The notes under the pieces: model-generated
The model's input: the letters and a program-made list of their open reading frames with translations, nothing else
Database searches by the model: none
What the model was told of the DNA's origin: nothing
Translations under genes and position numbers: made by a program
Shown: piece by piece, positions 1-9,113 of the stretch
Layout: the number at the start of each line of letters is the position of its first letter
Position numbering within the stretch: position 1 is the first letter of the stretch
Origin: Olleya aquimaris
GTDB lineage: Bacteria; Bacteroidota; Bacteroidia; Flavobacteriales; Flavobacteriaceae
Assembly: GCF_003259525.1 (NCBI RefSeq)
Contig: NZ_QLLO01000002.1
Location: 418,012-482,011 of the forward strand
Reading direction: 5' to 3'
DNA length: 64,000 nucleotides

Positions 1-1
1 T

Positions 2-442
2 TCTTTTCATCAAAAACAAGTAGGAGAGGCGTCACACCTTTTAGTGTTTTGTATAGAAACAGAAATGGACTCAGAATTTGTAATTAACTATTTTGATAGA
101 GTAAAAGATATACGTGACACTCCAGAAGATATTTTAAGTCCCTTTAAAACTTTTTTAATTGAAGATTTTAAATCTAAAACCCAACTTGAAAAAGAAAACT
201 GGGCCACAAAACAAGCCTATTTAGCAATGGGAAATTTGTTAACTACCTGTGCTTTATTAAATATTGACGCTTGCCCAATGGAAGGTTTTATTCCTGAAGA
301 ATATGACCGAATGTTAAAATTAGATAGCAAGCACCTTAAATCTGTATTAGTAATGCCCATTGGTTATCGTGCTGAAGACGATTTTATGGCAGAGCTTAAA
401 AAAGTTAGAAAACCAATTAAAGAAAGCGTTATCATGTGGTAA
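2..442 (+). CDS. NfsB-like NAD(P)H nitroreductase, 5' end cut off by window
   Basis: C-terminal two thirds of an FMN-dependent nitroreductase-family enzyme; the family reduces nitro compounds, quinones or flavins with NAD(P)H as a homodimer. The reading frame is open from base 2, so the true start lies outside the window; the GTG at 44 is an internal Val codon. Seen: an ASHLLVFC strand just before that codon, then KQAYLAMGNLL and DACPMEGF, which line up with KQVYLNVGNFL and DAVPIEGF of E. coli NfsB (recalled from memory), and the closing VMPIGYRAEDDF segment. These place it in the NfsB branch. The natural substrate cannot be told. The FMN-binding N-terminus is not visible. Confidence 0.85.
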   Translation, partial: SFHQKQVGEASHLLVFCIETEMDSEFVINYFDRVKDIRDTPEDILSPFKTFLIEDFKSKTQLEKENWATKQAYLAMGNLLTTCALLNIDACPMEGFIPEEYDRMLKLDSKHLKSVLVMPIGYRAEDDFMAELKKVRKPIKESVIMW

Positions 443-463
443 CACAATAAAATGGCAAGATTA

Positions 464-492
464 TTGTTATTTTATAAAATATAATATTTTTG
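464..492 (+). promoter_or_regulatory. Bacteroidota-type promoter of the secreted thioredoxin gene
   Basis: TTG at 464-466 and TATTTTTG at 485-492, separated by 18 bases. This fits the -33 TTG / -7 TAnnTTTG pattern known for Flavobacterium. It is the best-spaced example in the window. The start codon follows at 514. Confidence 0.55.
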
Positions 493-513
493 TAAAGCTT
501 TACATTCTTTAAA

Positions 514-981
514 ATGAAAAAATTACTACTTCTTTTTGCTCTATGTGTTTCATTTTCTATTCATGCACAAGATGATGAAGAATTTAACTCAAATTTAAAT
601 TGGCTAACAGATCTAAGTGAAGCCAAAGCAGAATCTGAGTCCTCTAATAAACCAATTCTTATTTATTTTACAGGAAGCGATTGGTGTGCACCTTGTAAAA
701 TGTTAAAACAAGACTTTTTTAATACTGAAAAATTTGAAGAAAAAGCAGAACAATTTGTACTGTTAATGATTGACATGCCAAGACGCACCGATATTATAAC
801 AGAAGAACAAAAAGAAAAAAATAAAATAGTAGTTAGTAAATACAATGCTTCTGGAGGGTATCCTAACTTAGTAGCGTTAAACGATAAACTAAATATTATT
901 GGCGAATTATCTGGTTATACATTTTTACGAGAAACCGATAGGCATTTTGCTTTCATAGATTCTATTTTAGAAAATTACTAA
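514..981 (+). CDS. Secreted thioredoxin-family protein
   Basis: 155 residues with a Sec signal peptide (about 1-19, ending HAQ) and a thioredoxin fold carrying a WCAPC redox motif (Cys58 and Cys61) after the strand PILIYFTG. It should act in the periplasm as a thiol-disulfide oxidoreductase. The CAPC pair and the short length resemble the thioredoxin_7/DsbD-gamma-like group common in Bacteroidota. A well-spaced promoter lies upstream and a strong hairpin terminator follows at 1002, so it is probably transcribed alone. Its partner (a DsbD-like reductant) may be the protein encoded at 30920, which is an inference. Confidence 0.85.
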   Translation: MKKLLLLFALCVSFSIHAQDDEEFNSNLNWLTDLSEAKAESESSNKPILIYFTGSDWCAPCKMLKQDFFNTEKFEEKAEQFVLLMIDMPRRTDIITEEQKEKNKIVVSKYNASGGYPNLVALNDKLNIIGELSGYTFLRETDRHFAFIDSILENY

Positions 982-1001
982 TTGTAATTAATCACAATAT
1001 T

Positions 1002-1037
1002 TAAAAACGTCTAAAATTATTTTTAGACGTTTTTTTT
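1002..1037 (+). terminator. Rho-independent terminator after thioredoxin gene
   Basis: Stem AAAACGTCTAAAA pairs with TTTTAGACGTTTT around a TTAT loop and runs into a T tract. It lies 20 bases after the stop codon. Confidence 0.8.
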
Positions 1038-1053
1038 ATTGCATTATTTCTTT

Positions 1054-1061
1054 TAGATTTG
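1054..1061 (+). promoter_or_regulatory. Putative -7 box for the DegT-type aminotransferase gene
   Basis: TAGATTTG matches the TAnnTTTG consensus 22 bases before the ATG. The nearest upstream TTG (1039-1041) is only 12 bases away, shorter than the usual spacing, so the -33 element is uncertain. Confidence 0.4.
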
Positions 1062-1083
1062 ATTTTTAACCAATATTTAATAA

Positions 1084-2277
1084 ATGCCAGGATTTGAACG
1101 CTTTGGAAAACTAGAGCGAAAAGAAGTAGAAGATGTTTTAGACAATGGTGTTTTAATGCGTTATGGTTTTGATGCTATGCGCAATGGACATTATAAAGCC
1201 CAATCTTTAGAAAAAGAATTACAACACACTTTACAAGTTAAACACGCACAATTAGTTACTAATGGTACTGCAGCAGTGTCTGTTGCATTGGCATTAGCAG
1301 GAGTTGGAGCAGGAGACGAAGTAATTATTCCTTGTTTTACATTTGTAGCTAGTTTTGAAGCGGTCATGATGCTAGGAGCTATCCCAGTTTTAGTTGATAT
1401 TGATGATACACTAACACTTAATCCAGAAGCTGTAAAACAAGCTATTACCCCAAAAACAAAAGCAATTATGCCTGTTCATATGTGTGGTAGTATGGCAGAT
1501 TTAGACGCTTTAAAAGCTATTTGTACTGCTAATAATTTAAAACTTGTAGAAGATGCTTGCCAAGCAATTGGTGGGACTTATAAAGGAAAATACTTAGGGA
1601 CATACGGAGATTTAGGATGTTTTAGTTTTGATTTTGTAAAAACTATAACTTGTGGCGAAGGTGGAGCTGTAGTGACTAATAACTCAGATTACGCTGTATT
1701 AGCCGATCAGTTTACAGATCATGGACATGATCATATTGGTAACGATAGAGGAGCAGAGTTACATCCGTATTTAGGCTATAATTTCAGAATTTCAGAATTA
1801 AGTGCTGCTGTAGGATTAGCACAAGTAAGACGATTAAAAGATTTTATAGCTGTACAGAAAAAACACTATACCATATTAAGAGAGGCCTTATCAACAATTC
1901 CTGAGGTAACCTTTAGAAGAGTCCCAGAAGGAGGTGAGGAGAGCTATGCGTTTTTAAACTTTTTTCTTCCAGATTTAGAGACTACCAGAAAAGTTGCAGC
2001 TTCATTTAAAGACAATGGTGTTGATGCTTGTTTTCATTATTACGACAATAATTGGCATTATGTTAGAAAATGGGAGCATTTAACTAACTTAAAATCTATT
2101 TATCCAATCTCAAAAGAAGTAAAAGAAGGTATGTCTTACCTTAAAACCAAAACTTTTACCGCATCAGATAATTACATTGGTCGTAATTTATCTTGCTTAA
2201 TAAAACTGTCTTGGACAGAAGACCAAGTCAAACAACGCGCTCAACTAATGGTTGACGCTATAAATCGTTCGCTTTAA
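1084..2277 (+). CDS. DegT/DnrJ/EryC1/StrS-family PLP-dependent aminotransferase
   Basis: 397 residues with the aspartate-aminotransferase fold of the sugar aminotransferase family. Seen: VTNGTAAVSVAL near residue 60 (cofactor phosphate site), the VEDACQAIGG segment with the PLP-ring Asp, and SFDFVKTITCGEGGA in which Lys186 is the expected Schiff-base lysine. Family members aminate keto-sugars for LPS, capsule or glycan synthesis, or act as dehydratases. The N-terminus (MPGFERFGKLERKEV) is typical of a Bacteroidota subgroup, and no sugar-nucleotide genes flank it, so the substrate is unknown. It ends 24 bases before the next gene, which suggests co-transcription. Confidence 0.85.
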   Translation: MPGFERFGKLERKEVEDVLDNGVLMRYGFDAMRNGHYKAQSLEKELQHTLQVKHAQLVTNGTAAVSVALALAGVGAGDEVIIPCFTFVASFEAVMMLGAIPVLVDIDDTLTLNPEAVKQAITPKTKAIMPVHMCGSMADLDALKAICTANNLKLVEDACQAIGGTYKGKYLGTYGDLGCFSFDFVKTITCGEGGAVVTNNSDYAVLADQFTDHGHDHIGNDRGAELHPYLGYNFRISELSAAVGLAQVRRLKDFIAVQKKHYTILREALSTIPEVTFRRVPEGGEESYAFLNFFLPDLETTRKVAASFKDNGVDACFHYYDNNWHYVRKWEHLTNLKSIYPISKEVKEGMSYLKTKTFTASDNYIGRNLSCLIKLSWTEDQVKQRAQLMVDAINRSL

Positions 2278-2301
2278 TTATTAATTTTTAAAACCCCTTT
2301 A

Positions 2302-5300
2302 ATGAAAAAACTATTTCTAATCTGTATTTCACTTTGTTTTTATTCGGCTTTAGCCCAAGATAATTACAATCAATTTTGGGAACAACTATTGTCTAACGAT
2401 AGAGTTTCAGCAGAAAAAACACTTAAAAAAATTAAACCTACAAACACTATTGAAAATCTTGTTATCAACGAGTTAATGCGTATTGAAAATGGACGTTTTA
2501 ACACCAACGATAAATTTTTACCAGCGTTTTTAAAACAAGACAATTATCAGTACTATTTGTATGCTCTTTGGAATGAAAATTACCTGTTTAATACGTATTT
2601 AGAGACAGGTTTTAACAATAAAAACATTGGAGCTATCAGAGAAGTAGCAGAAGCAAACCCTACTCACACTACCATCAAAGATGCTATTGTTTATTTAGAG
2701 TCGGTTTTGGCTAGAGATAACGGAAAGTGGAAAACCTACCAAGCCAAAATGGATGATATTAATTCTATTAAAAATTGGCAATATTGTGGAGTATTCGAAA
2801 ATTTAAATAAAAGTGGATTAGATCGTGAGTATGGTCCAGAAACTAAAGCCATAAGCAGTCAACCATTTGATGCTGAAAGTAATGGATTTGTAAACTGGTA
2901 CACGTCTAAAAACAACAATGAAGCTTACCAATTTTTCACTAACCATGAAGAATACGGTAGAGGTGTAAATTATGCACAAACATTTTTAACTGCAGATAAA
3001 GATGAGACAGTTATACTGCGCATAGGTAGCGGTTCTGCTTTTAAATTATGGTTAAATGATGTTTTGATTTTAGAAAATAATCAAGATGTAGTTACCGAGT
3101 TAAATGCTTACCAAGTTAAAGTAACCATCCCAAAAGGTAACAATAGATTGTTAATTAAAACTGCAGAAAGTGACTATGGTAGCTACTTTATTGTAAGTGC
3201 TATGAATCTTGATGGGACACACAATAATAGTTTAAAGGATAGTGCAACTTATGCTGCTTATAATTCTAGCACAGCAAGCCAGTTAAATGCAGAGACAATT
3301 ACCAATGATTTTGAAGTGTTTTTTAAAGATAAATTACAACAAAATCCTGATGATTTTTTTAATGCATATTGCTTGACAAGAACCTATTTAAGAAACTCTA
3401 AATACGAAGAAGCTAAAAAAGTATTAGCGCCTTTTTATGCTAAATACCCTAAAAGTTCTTTGATTAGAAAAATAATGACCTCTGTGTATTCTCTTGAAGA
3501 AGATTATACAAGTATCCAAGAGATTAATACTAATATGGAACTTGATGATGAAGATTATTACCTTCCTATTTTAATGAAGGTAATAGTGTTTGACGAGTTA
3601 ACACGTATGAGTTTATCCGATTTAGAAGAATATCTTGAAAAACTAAAAAAAGCTATAGATTTAGAAATGATGCATGAAACCGCAGATTTTATCTATAATG
3701 CTAGAAAAGAAGATAAAGCTAAGGTTAGAAAAAATCTAGACAATTTAATGAAAATGGCAGATGGTAATGTTAAGCTTATTTTGCGTTACTCTGCTTTATA
3801 TGCTTCCTTATTTGAAGAGGATGATAAAACCATTAGTATATTAGAAAATTTAGCTAAAAAGAAATTTGATTTATCCATCATTAGAAAACTGGTAACCTAC
3901 TATGACAGACGTAACCAAAAAGACAAGGTTATAAAGATTTTGTCTAATGAAATAGATTATTTAGGTAATGACAATTACTACTTAAGATCAATTATCAACA
4001 AGCTTCATAAATACCAGAAATATAAAGAATCTATAAAATATATCGATCAAGGGTTAGAGAACTTCCCAGATTCGTTTGTGTTTCAAGAGTTAAAGGGAGA
4101 TGCGTTACTTCAGCTAAACAAAAAGAAAGAAGCTATTGTAGCTTATGAAGCCTCATTATCTCATAACAGTAACGATAAATCTTTAAGAAAAAAGCTAAAA
4201 GATTTAAATAATGAAAATAATGTTTTAAAAGATTTAGTTATCGAAGATGCCTATGATTTAATTGACGAAAGACGCGGAAACATTACAACCAATAACTATG
4301 GGTTTAATATTTTACACGATAATAGCACTGTTGAGTTATATAGCGAAGGTGGTGGAAATTACAGATATGTATTTATCTATGAAATTACCTCAGACAATGG
4401 AGTTGAGCGTTTTAAAGAATACGATTTAGGATTAAGCGGTAATTATAATATCAATAAATCTGAAATTGTAAAAAAGGATAAAAGCATTGTTCCTGCAGAT
4501 AAAAGCGGATCTAGTTTTGTCTTTAATGGCTTGTCTGTAGGAGATGTTATTTATTTAGATTACGAATATTCGTTTTCAAAAACGGGACGTTTTTATAAAA
4601 CATATTCCGACCGTTTTATGTTAGGCTCTTTTCACCCAACATTATCGTCTTCTATTAAAATTATTACACCTAATGATTATAAGTTAAATTATAAAAGTGT
4701 AAACGGAAATACACAACCAAAAATCTCTAGTAAAGGAGACTCAAAGTTATACGAGTGGACCATTTTAGACAATCCTGGATTACCACAAGGTGAAGATTAT
4801 ATGCCTAGCGATAGTGATATTGCAGAGTATATCCATTTAAGTACCATAGATAACTGGAATGAGATATCAATTTGGTATTCAGATTTAGTTAGAAGTGTTA
4901 TGGAAGTTAATTCTACTGTAGAAGAAACGTTTAATACATTATTTCCTGATGGATACAAGCAATTATCGGAAGACGAGCGCGCTAAAATTATCTATAATTA
5001 CATTCGTAATAACTTTACTTATAGTTATGTTAGTTTTAGACAAAGTGGATTTGTACCACAAAAACCATCTAAAACTATAAAAACTAATTTAGGAGACTGT
5101 AAGGACTTTTCTACCTTATTTGTAACTCTAGCTAAGAAAGCAGAATTAGAAGCTAATTTGGTACTTGTTTTAACCTCAGATTACGGATACAATAGCTTAG
5201 TATTACCAAGTACTGACTTTAATCACTGTATTGCTAAAGTTAAAATAGATGGTAAAGACCAATTTTTAGAATTAACAGATAAGTATTTACCGTATAAATC

Positions 5301-6048
5301 ATTACCAACATCTTTAAGAGGTGCAACTGGCTTAGAAATTCCTTTAGACAGAAATGACACTAAAACTTATGATTTATTTAGATTAGAAAACTTGTCCAGA
5401 GAAACTGCTATTTCTAAAAATAGCGTGACACTAAATCTTAAAAAAGATAAAATAGGTATGGTAATAGATTCTGAATATACAGGACATATCAATTCTTATT
5501 ACTCTAGTGTGTTTTCAGAACCTAATGCAGAAGTGGTTAAAAAAACTATTTATGATGATTACGATAATAGGCTAGAGGATGATTTTGTTTTAAATAGTGT
5601 GAGTAATATCGAGCGTATAAATGATGATATGTTAATTAAATATACCTCAGACATGACCCTAAATAAAAAGATAAATAAAATTGGGTCTACCAGTGTATTG
5701 CAATTGCCTATAGTTTCTAACCCTTACACAAGTAGTATTGTGAGTCTTGAAACACGTGAGCATGACATAGATTATATGTTATATGAAAACATGGACGTAT
5801 ATGAAGTGGATTACACCATTAATATAGAAGAAGGACAGCAGTTTACAGAAATCCCTGAAAATGTAAATCTTACATTTAAAGATCATTCATACAGTATTTC
5901 TTATACTAAAGTTAAAGACAACCAATTACAAGTAGTTATTAAATCAACACCATCTATAGACCGAATTAAAGCTTCGGATTATGCTGGATTTAAAAGCTAT
6001 GTTCAAAATGTATTAGATGCACAAGAAGCATTTATAGGTTATAAATAA
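2302..6048 (+). CDS. Very large secreted DUF3857 / transglutaminase-like protein with TPR region
   Basis: 1,248 residues with a signal peptide (about 1-18, cleavage after ALA). The N-terminal half is helical with TPR-like stretches (about 350-640, for example FPDSFVFQELKGDALLQLNKK). A DUF3857 beta domain follows (about 660-850), then a transglutaminase/protease-like core with a visible triad: Cys933 in GDCKDF, His975 in FNHCIA and Asp993 in ELTDKY. A DUF3858-like beta tail ends the protein. All three catalytic residues are present, so an active peptidase or transglutaminase is plausible, but no family member with a defined substrate is known to me. Usual family length is about 600-700, so the extra N-terminal half roughly doubles it. 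A strong terminator follows. Confidence 0.8.
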   Translation: MKKLFLICISLCFYSALAQDNYNQFWEQLLSNDRVSAEKTLKKIKPTNTIENLVINELMRIENGRFNTNDKFLPAFLKQDNYQYYLYALWNENYLFNTYLETGFNNKNIGAIREVAEANPTHTTIKDAIVYLESVLARDNGKWKTYQAKMDDINSIKNWQYCGVFENLNKSGLDREYGPETKAISSQPFDAESNGFVNWYTSKNNNEAYQFFTNHEEYGRGVNYAQTFLTADKDETVILRIGSGSAFKLWLNDVLILENNQDVVTELNAYQVKVTIPKGNNRLLIKTAESDYGSYFIVSAMNLDGTHNNSLKDSATYAAYNSSTASQLNAETITNDFEVFFKDKLQQNPDDFFNAYCLTRTYLRNSKYEEAKKVLAPFYAKYPKSSLIRKIMTSVYSLEEDYTSIQEINTNMELDDEDYYLPILMKVIVFDELTRMSLSDLEEYLEKLKKAIDLEMMHETADFIYNARKEDKAKVRKNLDNLMKMADGNVKLILRYSALYASLFEEDDKTISILENLAKKKFDLSIIRKLVTYYDRRNQKDKVIKILSNEIDYLGNDNYYLRSIINKLHKYQKYKESIKYIDQGLENFPDSFVFQELKGDALLQLNKKKEAIVAYEASLSHNSNDKSLRKKLKDLNNENNVLKDLVIEDAYDLIDERRGNITTNNYGFNILHDNSTVELYSEGGGNYRYVFIYEITSDNGVERFKEYDLGLSGNYNINKSEIVKKDKSIVPADKSGSSFVFNGLSVGDVIYLDYEYSFSKTGRFYKTYSDRFMLGSFHPTLSSSIKIITPNDYKLNYKSVNGNTQPKISSKGDSKLYEWTILDNPGLPQGEDYMPSDSDIAEYIHLSTIDNWNEISIWYSDLVRSVMEVNSTVEETFNTLFPDGYKQLSEDERAKIIYNYIRNNFTYSYVSFRQSGFVPQKPSKTIKTNLGDCKDFSTLFVTLAKKAELEANLVLVLTSDYGYNSLVLPSTDFNHCIAKVKIDGKDQFLELTDKYLPYKSLPTSLRGATGLEIPLDRNDTKTYDLFRLENLSRETAISKNSVTLNLKKDKIGMVIDSEYTGHINSYYSSVFSEPNAEVVKKTIYDDYDNRLEDDFVLNSVSNIERINDDMLIKYTSDMTLNKKINKIGSTSVLQLPIVSNPYTSSIVSLETREHDIDYMLYENMDVYEVDYTINIEEGQQFTEIPENVNLTFKDHSYSISYTKVKDNQLQVVIKSTPSIDRIKASDYAGFKSYVQNVLDAQEAFIGYK

Positions 6049-6063
6049 TTAACCATTATGCAT

Positions 6064-6102
6064 TAAAAAAGCTCCAATTTTAAATAATTGGAGCTTTTTT
6101 TA
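6064..6102 (+). terminator. Strong bidirectional terminator
   Basis: A-rich arm plus GCTCCAATT pairs with AATTGGAGC and a T run around a TTAAAT loop. It lies between convergent genes (the giant secreted protein and ribB) and, being flanked by A and T tracts, can serve both strands. Confidence 0.85.
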
Positions 6103-6124
6103 TTTAGTATAAACTTTATAGAAA

Positions 6125-7279
6125 TTAGTAGTTTACGTAGTCTACTATTTCTAATCCATAACCAATCATTCCAACACGTTTAGTTTGTTGCGAGTTAGAG
6201 ATTAGTTTTAATTTATGAATATTTAAATCGTGTAAGATTTGTGCACCAATACCAAAATCTTTGCTATCCATTGCAATTGCAGGAGCTTTAACAATGGTAT
6301 TTGGTTTTTGTTCTTTTTTAAGTACAGATAAGCGTTGTAACAAATTCATTGATGCAGCTTGTTGGTTAATAAACAAGATAGCACCTTTACCTTCTTCGTT
6401 TATAACCTTAAACATATCATCCAATTTCTTGTCTGCATTGTTAGTTAGTGTACCTAATATGTCGTTATTTACTAAAGTAGAATTTACTCTAGTTAAAACA
6501 GTATCGTTACTTGTCCAATCGCCTTTTGTTAATGCTATATGTACTTGGTTGTTAGTAGTTTGTTGGTAAGCTCTTAATCTAAAACTTCCAAATCTAGTTT
6601 GGATGTCAAAGTCTTCTTTTTTAACAATTAATGAATCGTGATCCATTCTATAAGCTACCAAATCTTCAATAGAAACAAGCTTTAAATCAAACTTTTTAGC
6701 CACTTCTATGAGCTGAGGTAAACGCGCCATAGTTCCGTCCTCATTCATAATCTCTACAATCACACCTGCTGGTTGTAAACCCGCTAATCTGGCAAAATCT
6801 ATAGCAGCTTCTGTATGTCCTGTACGTCTTAATACACCACCTTCTTTAGCAACTAACGGAAAAATATGTCCAGGTCTAGCTAAATCAAAAGGTTTTGTGT
6901 CTGGATTAATTAATGCTTGTACTGTTTTTGCTCTGTCAGCTGCAGAAATACCTGTAGTTACACCATGACCTTTTAAGTCTACAGACACAGTAAAAGCAGT
7001 TTCCATATGGTCTGTGTTATTAGTAACCATCATGTGTAAATCTAGCTCTTCACATCTGTGTTCTGTTAATGGTGTACATATTAAACCACGACCATGTGTT
7101 GCCATAAAATTTATCATTTCTGGCGTTACTAATTCTGCTGCTGCAAGAAAATCACCTTCATTTTCTCTATCTTCATCATCAACCACAATAATAACCTTTC
7201 CAGCTTTAATATCTTGGATAGCCTCTTCTATGGTGTTTAACTTAAATGTAGTCTGTCGTGCTGTTTTTGTAGTAATCAT
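6125..7279 (-). CDS. ribB: 3,4-dihydroxy-2-butanone-4-phosphate synthase with degenerate GTP cyclohydrolase II domain
   Basis: 384 residues. The N-terminal domain (about 12-205) converts ribulose 5-phosphate to the four-carbon riboflavin precursor. It shows the acidic metal loop DDEDRENEGD (34-43), THGRGLICTPL, and RRTGHTEAAID. The C-terminal domain (about 215-384) has the GCHII fold ending DFGIGAQILHDL and KRVGMIGYGLEIV. However, the zinc-binding Cys set and the surrounding RCDCG-type motif are replaced by a run reading LGTLTNNADKKLDDM, so GTP cyclohydrolase activity is not expected and a separate RibA must exist. An open frame runs 36 codons further upstream, but a -7 box at 7297-7304 lies inside it, which supports the ATG at 7279. 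It is last in the minus-strand run after the LptF/LptG gene. Confidence 0.9.
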   Translation of the reverse strand: MITTKTARQTTFKLNTIEEAIQDIKAGKVIIVVDDEDRENEGDFLAAAELVTPEMINFMATHGRGLICTPLTEHRCEELDLHMMVTNNTDHMETAFTVSVDLKGHGVTTGISAADRAKTVQALINPDTKPFDLARPGHIFPLVAKEGGVLRRTGHTEAAIDFARLAGLQPAGVIVEIMNEDGTMARLPQLIEVAKKFDLKLVSIEDLVAYRMDHDSLIVKKEDFDIQTRFGSFRLRAYQQTTNNQVHIALTKGDWTSNDTVLTRVNSTLVNNDILGTLTNNADKKLDDMFKVINEEGKGAILFINQQAASMNLLQRLSVLKKEQKPNTIVKAPAIAMDSKDFGIGAQILHDLNIHKLKLISNSQQTKRVGMIGYGLEIVDYVNY

Positions 7280-7296
7280 AGTATGATATTGAAATG

Positions 7297-7304
7297 CAAA
7301 GATA
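7297..7304 (-). promoter_or_regulatory. -7 box of ribB
   Basis: On the minus strand this reads TATCTTTG, followed by CA, with the ATG 17 bases downstream. It lies just beyond the LptF/LptG stop codon and would allow ribB to be transcribed separately. No clear -33 TTG was found. Confidence 0.5.
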
Positions 7305-7328
7305 TTGCATTTTATTAGTTGCAGAAAA

Positions 7329-9107
7329 CTAAGACTTGATTTTTTGACGTCTAGAAAAATGAGTGATTGGATAGAAAACCAAACCAATAATAGTAAACAA
7401 GATGTTTTCTTTAGTAATTTTTTTGGTAAAAGTGAAATACGATTTTATATAATTAAATAGGAAAACGATATAAGAAATAGCACTTATTTGTATTCCAGCT
7501 AATGCGACTTGCGGTAATTTATTATTCTTAAACACAAAGTATAAAATGAATAACACCAATGCAATACTAAAACTAACCATATTAATTTTAGACAGCAATG
7601 TATAACTGGTCTTTACAGATTCTGGTAATTGTATTGAAGTTGTAAGCTGCTCTTCAGTTTCAATAATTTTAGTTGATGATCCAAATTTTTTATTATACCA
7701 ATTCTTGATTGGCACAGTGATGTGGTCAAATTCAAATAACCCTCGATCTTGTGTGGCACGTTTGGTTAAAAATATACTTAAAGGCAACATAATTAAAGTA
7801 GAAAACCAAGCTGATAGAGCAGGATGTAGGTTACCATTTTTGGCACTATTTTCTGCAAAAAGCCCAATAAAGTGATACGTTAAAAACAACACTATTGCAA
7901 TAACCATAGGTAAGCCAAGACCTCCTTTTCTGATTAATGCTCCCAATGGTGCTCCAACAAAAAATAAGATAATACAAGCAACTGCTAAAGCAAATTTTTT
8001 GTGTAACTGGATGCCATGTTTAAAAATCCAAGAGCTACTAGCTTTTAAGTTATCTGCTTTTGCTTTAATAATTTGTTTGGTACTTGAGGTTGTATTTATG
8101 GCATAGTCTAATAATTGAATCTTACGTTTGGTTTCAAAAATGTCTAAAATTTCTCCATTATAAATAGAGTCTTTTTTAGGATTTATGGTCAAGTTTAAAG
8201 TTTCTAAATTAGTACGACTATACAACGATTTTGAAAACTCTTTAACCACATTATTCCTTTGTGTTTTAAGCGAATCTATAGTGTAGTTTAACTCTGCTAC
8301 ATTCAGCATAGTGTATTTATTGTCAATATTTTTTTCGTCTAAATCAATATTATTTAATTCGGACAAATCAATATTCATGATATGCTTTTTAAACTCACTT
8401 TTAACAAACGGATTTTTTTTACGATCAGACATCTTTTTAGGAGGTGTGTCGTCATAGTAATAACCATCGTATAAAATTAATTTTAAAACGTTGGAGTCTT
8501 CCTCGCTAGCTAATTCGCCACGTTTAGCAATTATGGTCACATTGTTTCCAGCAAAGCGATTATTATTTTTTTTATGGATAGTGACGCCTTTTAGCAGTTT
8601 ACCATTTTCACCGCTTTTTTCTTCAACTTTTATATTAAAGGTTTCGCCTATATCATTAAACTGCCCTTCTGCTATAGCCATAGCAGGTTTAACTTTGGCA
8701 ATGTTTTTTCTTAAATTATAGCTATTGTATTCTGCCCAAGGGATAACATTATTACTAAAAAAGAACGTTAATACAGACAATCCAACAATAAAAATACCTA
8801 AGCCAGACATGGCACGTTGTAAGGAAATCCCTGTGGATTTCATTGCTGCAAACTCGTAGTTTTCAGCAAAATTCCCAAAAACCATAATGGAGGCTAATAG
8901 GATAGTAAGGGGTAAAATTAATGGGATTAGAGTAGGCGTTATGTACATTAAAAACTTAAGTACAGTCACTAAGTCAAGATCTTTACCTGCTAATTCTTTA
9001 ATGTATAACCATATAGCTTGTAAAACAAAAATCAGCATGAGTATAACAAACACGCTGATAAAAGTTTTAAGATATGTAGTTAATATGTACCTATCTAATA
9101 TTTTCAC
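7329..9107 (-). CDS. LptF/LptG-family permease (YjgP/YjgQ)
   Basis: 592 residues. Opens with MKILDRYILTTYLKTF, the family signature, followed by membrane helices (about 12-35, 55-80, 100-120), a large periplasmic beta-jellyroll region (about 130-340) and further helices (about 365-450). Family members form the inner-membrane LptB2FG transporter that lifts lipopolysaccharide to the LptC-LptA bridge. The protein is about 200 residues longer than E. coli LptF/G, with additional C-terminal helices (about 500-590). Only 6 bases separate it from the lolA-like gene upstream, so the two are probably one transcript. Whether it is the F or the G subunit cannot be decided here. Confidence 0.88.
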   Translation of the reverse strand: MKILDRYILTTYLKTFISVFVILMLIFVLQAIWLYIKELAGKDLDLVTVLKFLMYITPTLIPLILPLTILLASIMVFGNFAENYEFAAMKSTGISLQRAMSGLGIFIVGLSVLTFFFSNNVIPWAEYNSYNLRKNIAKVKPAMAIAEGQFNDIGETFNIKVEEKSGENGKLLKGVTIHKKNNNRFAGNNVTIIAKRGELASEEDSNVLKLILYDGYYYDDTPPKKMSDRKKNPFVKSEFKKHIMNIDLSELNNIDLDEKNIDNKYTMLNVAELNYTIDSLKTQRNNVVKEFSKSLYSRTNLETLNLTINPKKDSIYNGEILDIFETKRKIQLLDYAINTTSSTKQIIKAKADNLKASSSWIFKHGIQLHKKFALAVACIILFFVGAPLGALIRKGGLGLPMVIAIVLFLTYHFIGLFAENSAKNGNLHPALSAWFSTLIMLPLSIFLTKRATQDRGLFEFDHITVPIKNWYNKKFGSSTKIIETEEQLTTSIQLPESVKTSYTLLSKINMVSFSIALVLFILYFVFKNNKLPQVALAGIQISAISYIVFLFNYIKSYFTFTKKITKENILFTIIGLVFYPITHFSRRQKIKS

Positions 9108-9113
9108 TTAGAA

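Noticed and set aside
7280..7387. Upstream extension of ribB by 36 codons
   Set aside because: It overlaps the -7 box at 7297-7304 and the end of the LptF/LptG gene, and the family starts near the chosen ATG.
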